Below are positions 6,048 to 6,090 of a stretch of 6,090 nucleotides of DNA, one piece after another. The translations under genes were made by a program, and so were the position numbers. The DNA lies in assembly GCA_027858215.1 (NCBI GenBank), contig JAQIDD010000255.1, forward strand, positions 1 to 6,090. The letters run 5' to 3'. Within the stretch, counting starts at the first letter, position 1. Each line of letters opens with the position of its first letter. Below the pieces are notes generated by a model. The model did not search any database, was not told where the DNA came from, and worked only from the letters and a program-made list of their open reading frames with translations. This stretch comes from Candidatus Delongbacteria bacterium. Lineage in GTDB: Bacteria > Bacteroidota > Bacteroidia > Bacteroidales > ML635J-15.

Positions 6048-6090
6048 TCAGGGTTTAAACAGCAGAGATTCGTTCATGGGAGGGGTATAC
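6048..6090 (-). pseudogene. C-terminal end of the upstream FAD-domain reading frame, cut by a TGA
   Basis: Reading the minus strand from the window edge in the same frame as the Fe-S gene gives YTPPMNESLLFKP and then TGA, followed without a frame change by KQTREINTVYDFSDVGGIMR. PPMNxSLRYxPG-QxTREI is, as I recall, the linker between the FAD-oxidase C-terminal domain and the Fe-S domain of the fused enzyme. TGA replaces the expected Gly codon GGA by one base. The segment runs off the window, so the state of the rest of the FAD domain is unknown. It may be a nonsense mutation, a sequencing error, or a true split into two cistrons. Confidence 0.55.

Noticed and set aside
6048..6050. TGA read as a sense codon (UGA = Gly as in some candidate phyla, or selenocysteine)
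   Set aside because: The gapN-like gene ends at a TGA, and reading through it would run 44 codons into the hairpin repeats. The expected residue is Gly, not Cys, so selenocysteine is unlikely, and no SECIS-like stem is evident after it. The gene set is Bacteroidota, which use the standard code.
1..6090. CRISPR array, tRNA, rRNA or riboswitch
   Set aside because: No regularly spaced identical repeats, no cloverleaf with a GGTTCGAATCC-like arm, and no recognisable riboswitch core were seen by eye on either strand.

Overview
The window reads as chromosomal DNA of a member of the Bacteroidota. The evidence is a secreted protein with a type IX secretion (T9SS) C-terminal sorting domain, a septum-formation-initiator protein of the form usual in this phylum, an FAD/Fe-S oxidoreductase tail of the kind common there, AT-rich intergenic DNA, and mostly weak Shine-Dalgarno sites. 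Nothing in the sequence allows a genus to be named.

Layout. Positions 1-592 hold no intact gene. On the minus strand there is a decayed C-terminal piece of a transposase with a CPxC zinc knuckle (about 134-352), followed by short coding-like scraps that cannot be resolved. Positions 593-1432 (minus) encode a secreted jelly-roll-like protein with a T9SS tail. A 205-bp divergent spacer separates it from 1638-3248 (plus), a non-phosphorylating, NADP-type glyceraldehyde-3-phosphate dehydrogenase (GapN-like aldehyde dehydrogenase). Positions 3249-3691 form a gene-free junction packed with hairpins, and its right part resembles a stretch of the left IS-remnant region. On the minus strand follow, in transcription order, an FAD/Fe-S oxidoreductase piece (6023-4731), a flavodoxin-fold NAD(P)H quinone oxidoreductase (4626-4051) and an FtsB/DivIC-type division protein (4003-3692).

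How the genes relate. The window is ordinary housekeeping and redox metabolism rather than one coherent system. GapN makes NADPH while bypassing ATP production at the GAPDH/PGK step. The quinone reductase uses NAD(P)H. The Fe-S protein is the electron-transfer half of a lactate/glycolate-type dehydrogenase. The FtsB-like gene lies 47 bp behind the quinone reductase and may be co-transcribed with it, but no functional link is evident.

The points most worth a second look are: (1) an in-frame TGA at 6048-6050 that separates the Fe-S protein from what looks like the end of its own FAD domain, one base change away from the expected Gly codon; (2) the displaced catalytic Glu motif of the GapN-like enzyme (GLEAK instead of ELGGK); (3) the hairpin cluster at 3331-3477; (4) a diverged repeat shared between about 105-179 and 3521-3597; (5) a 13-bp palindrome with direct repeats upstream of the quinone reductase. 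I found no convincing new defence, CRISPR or RNA-based system.
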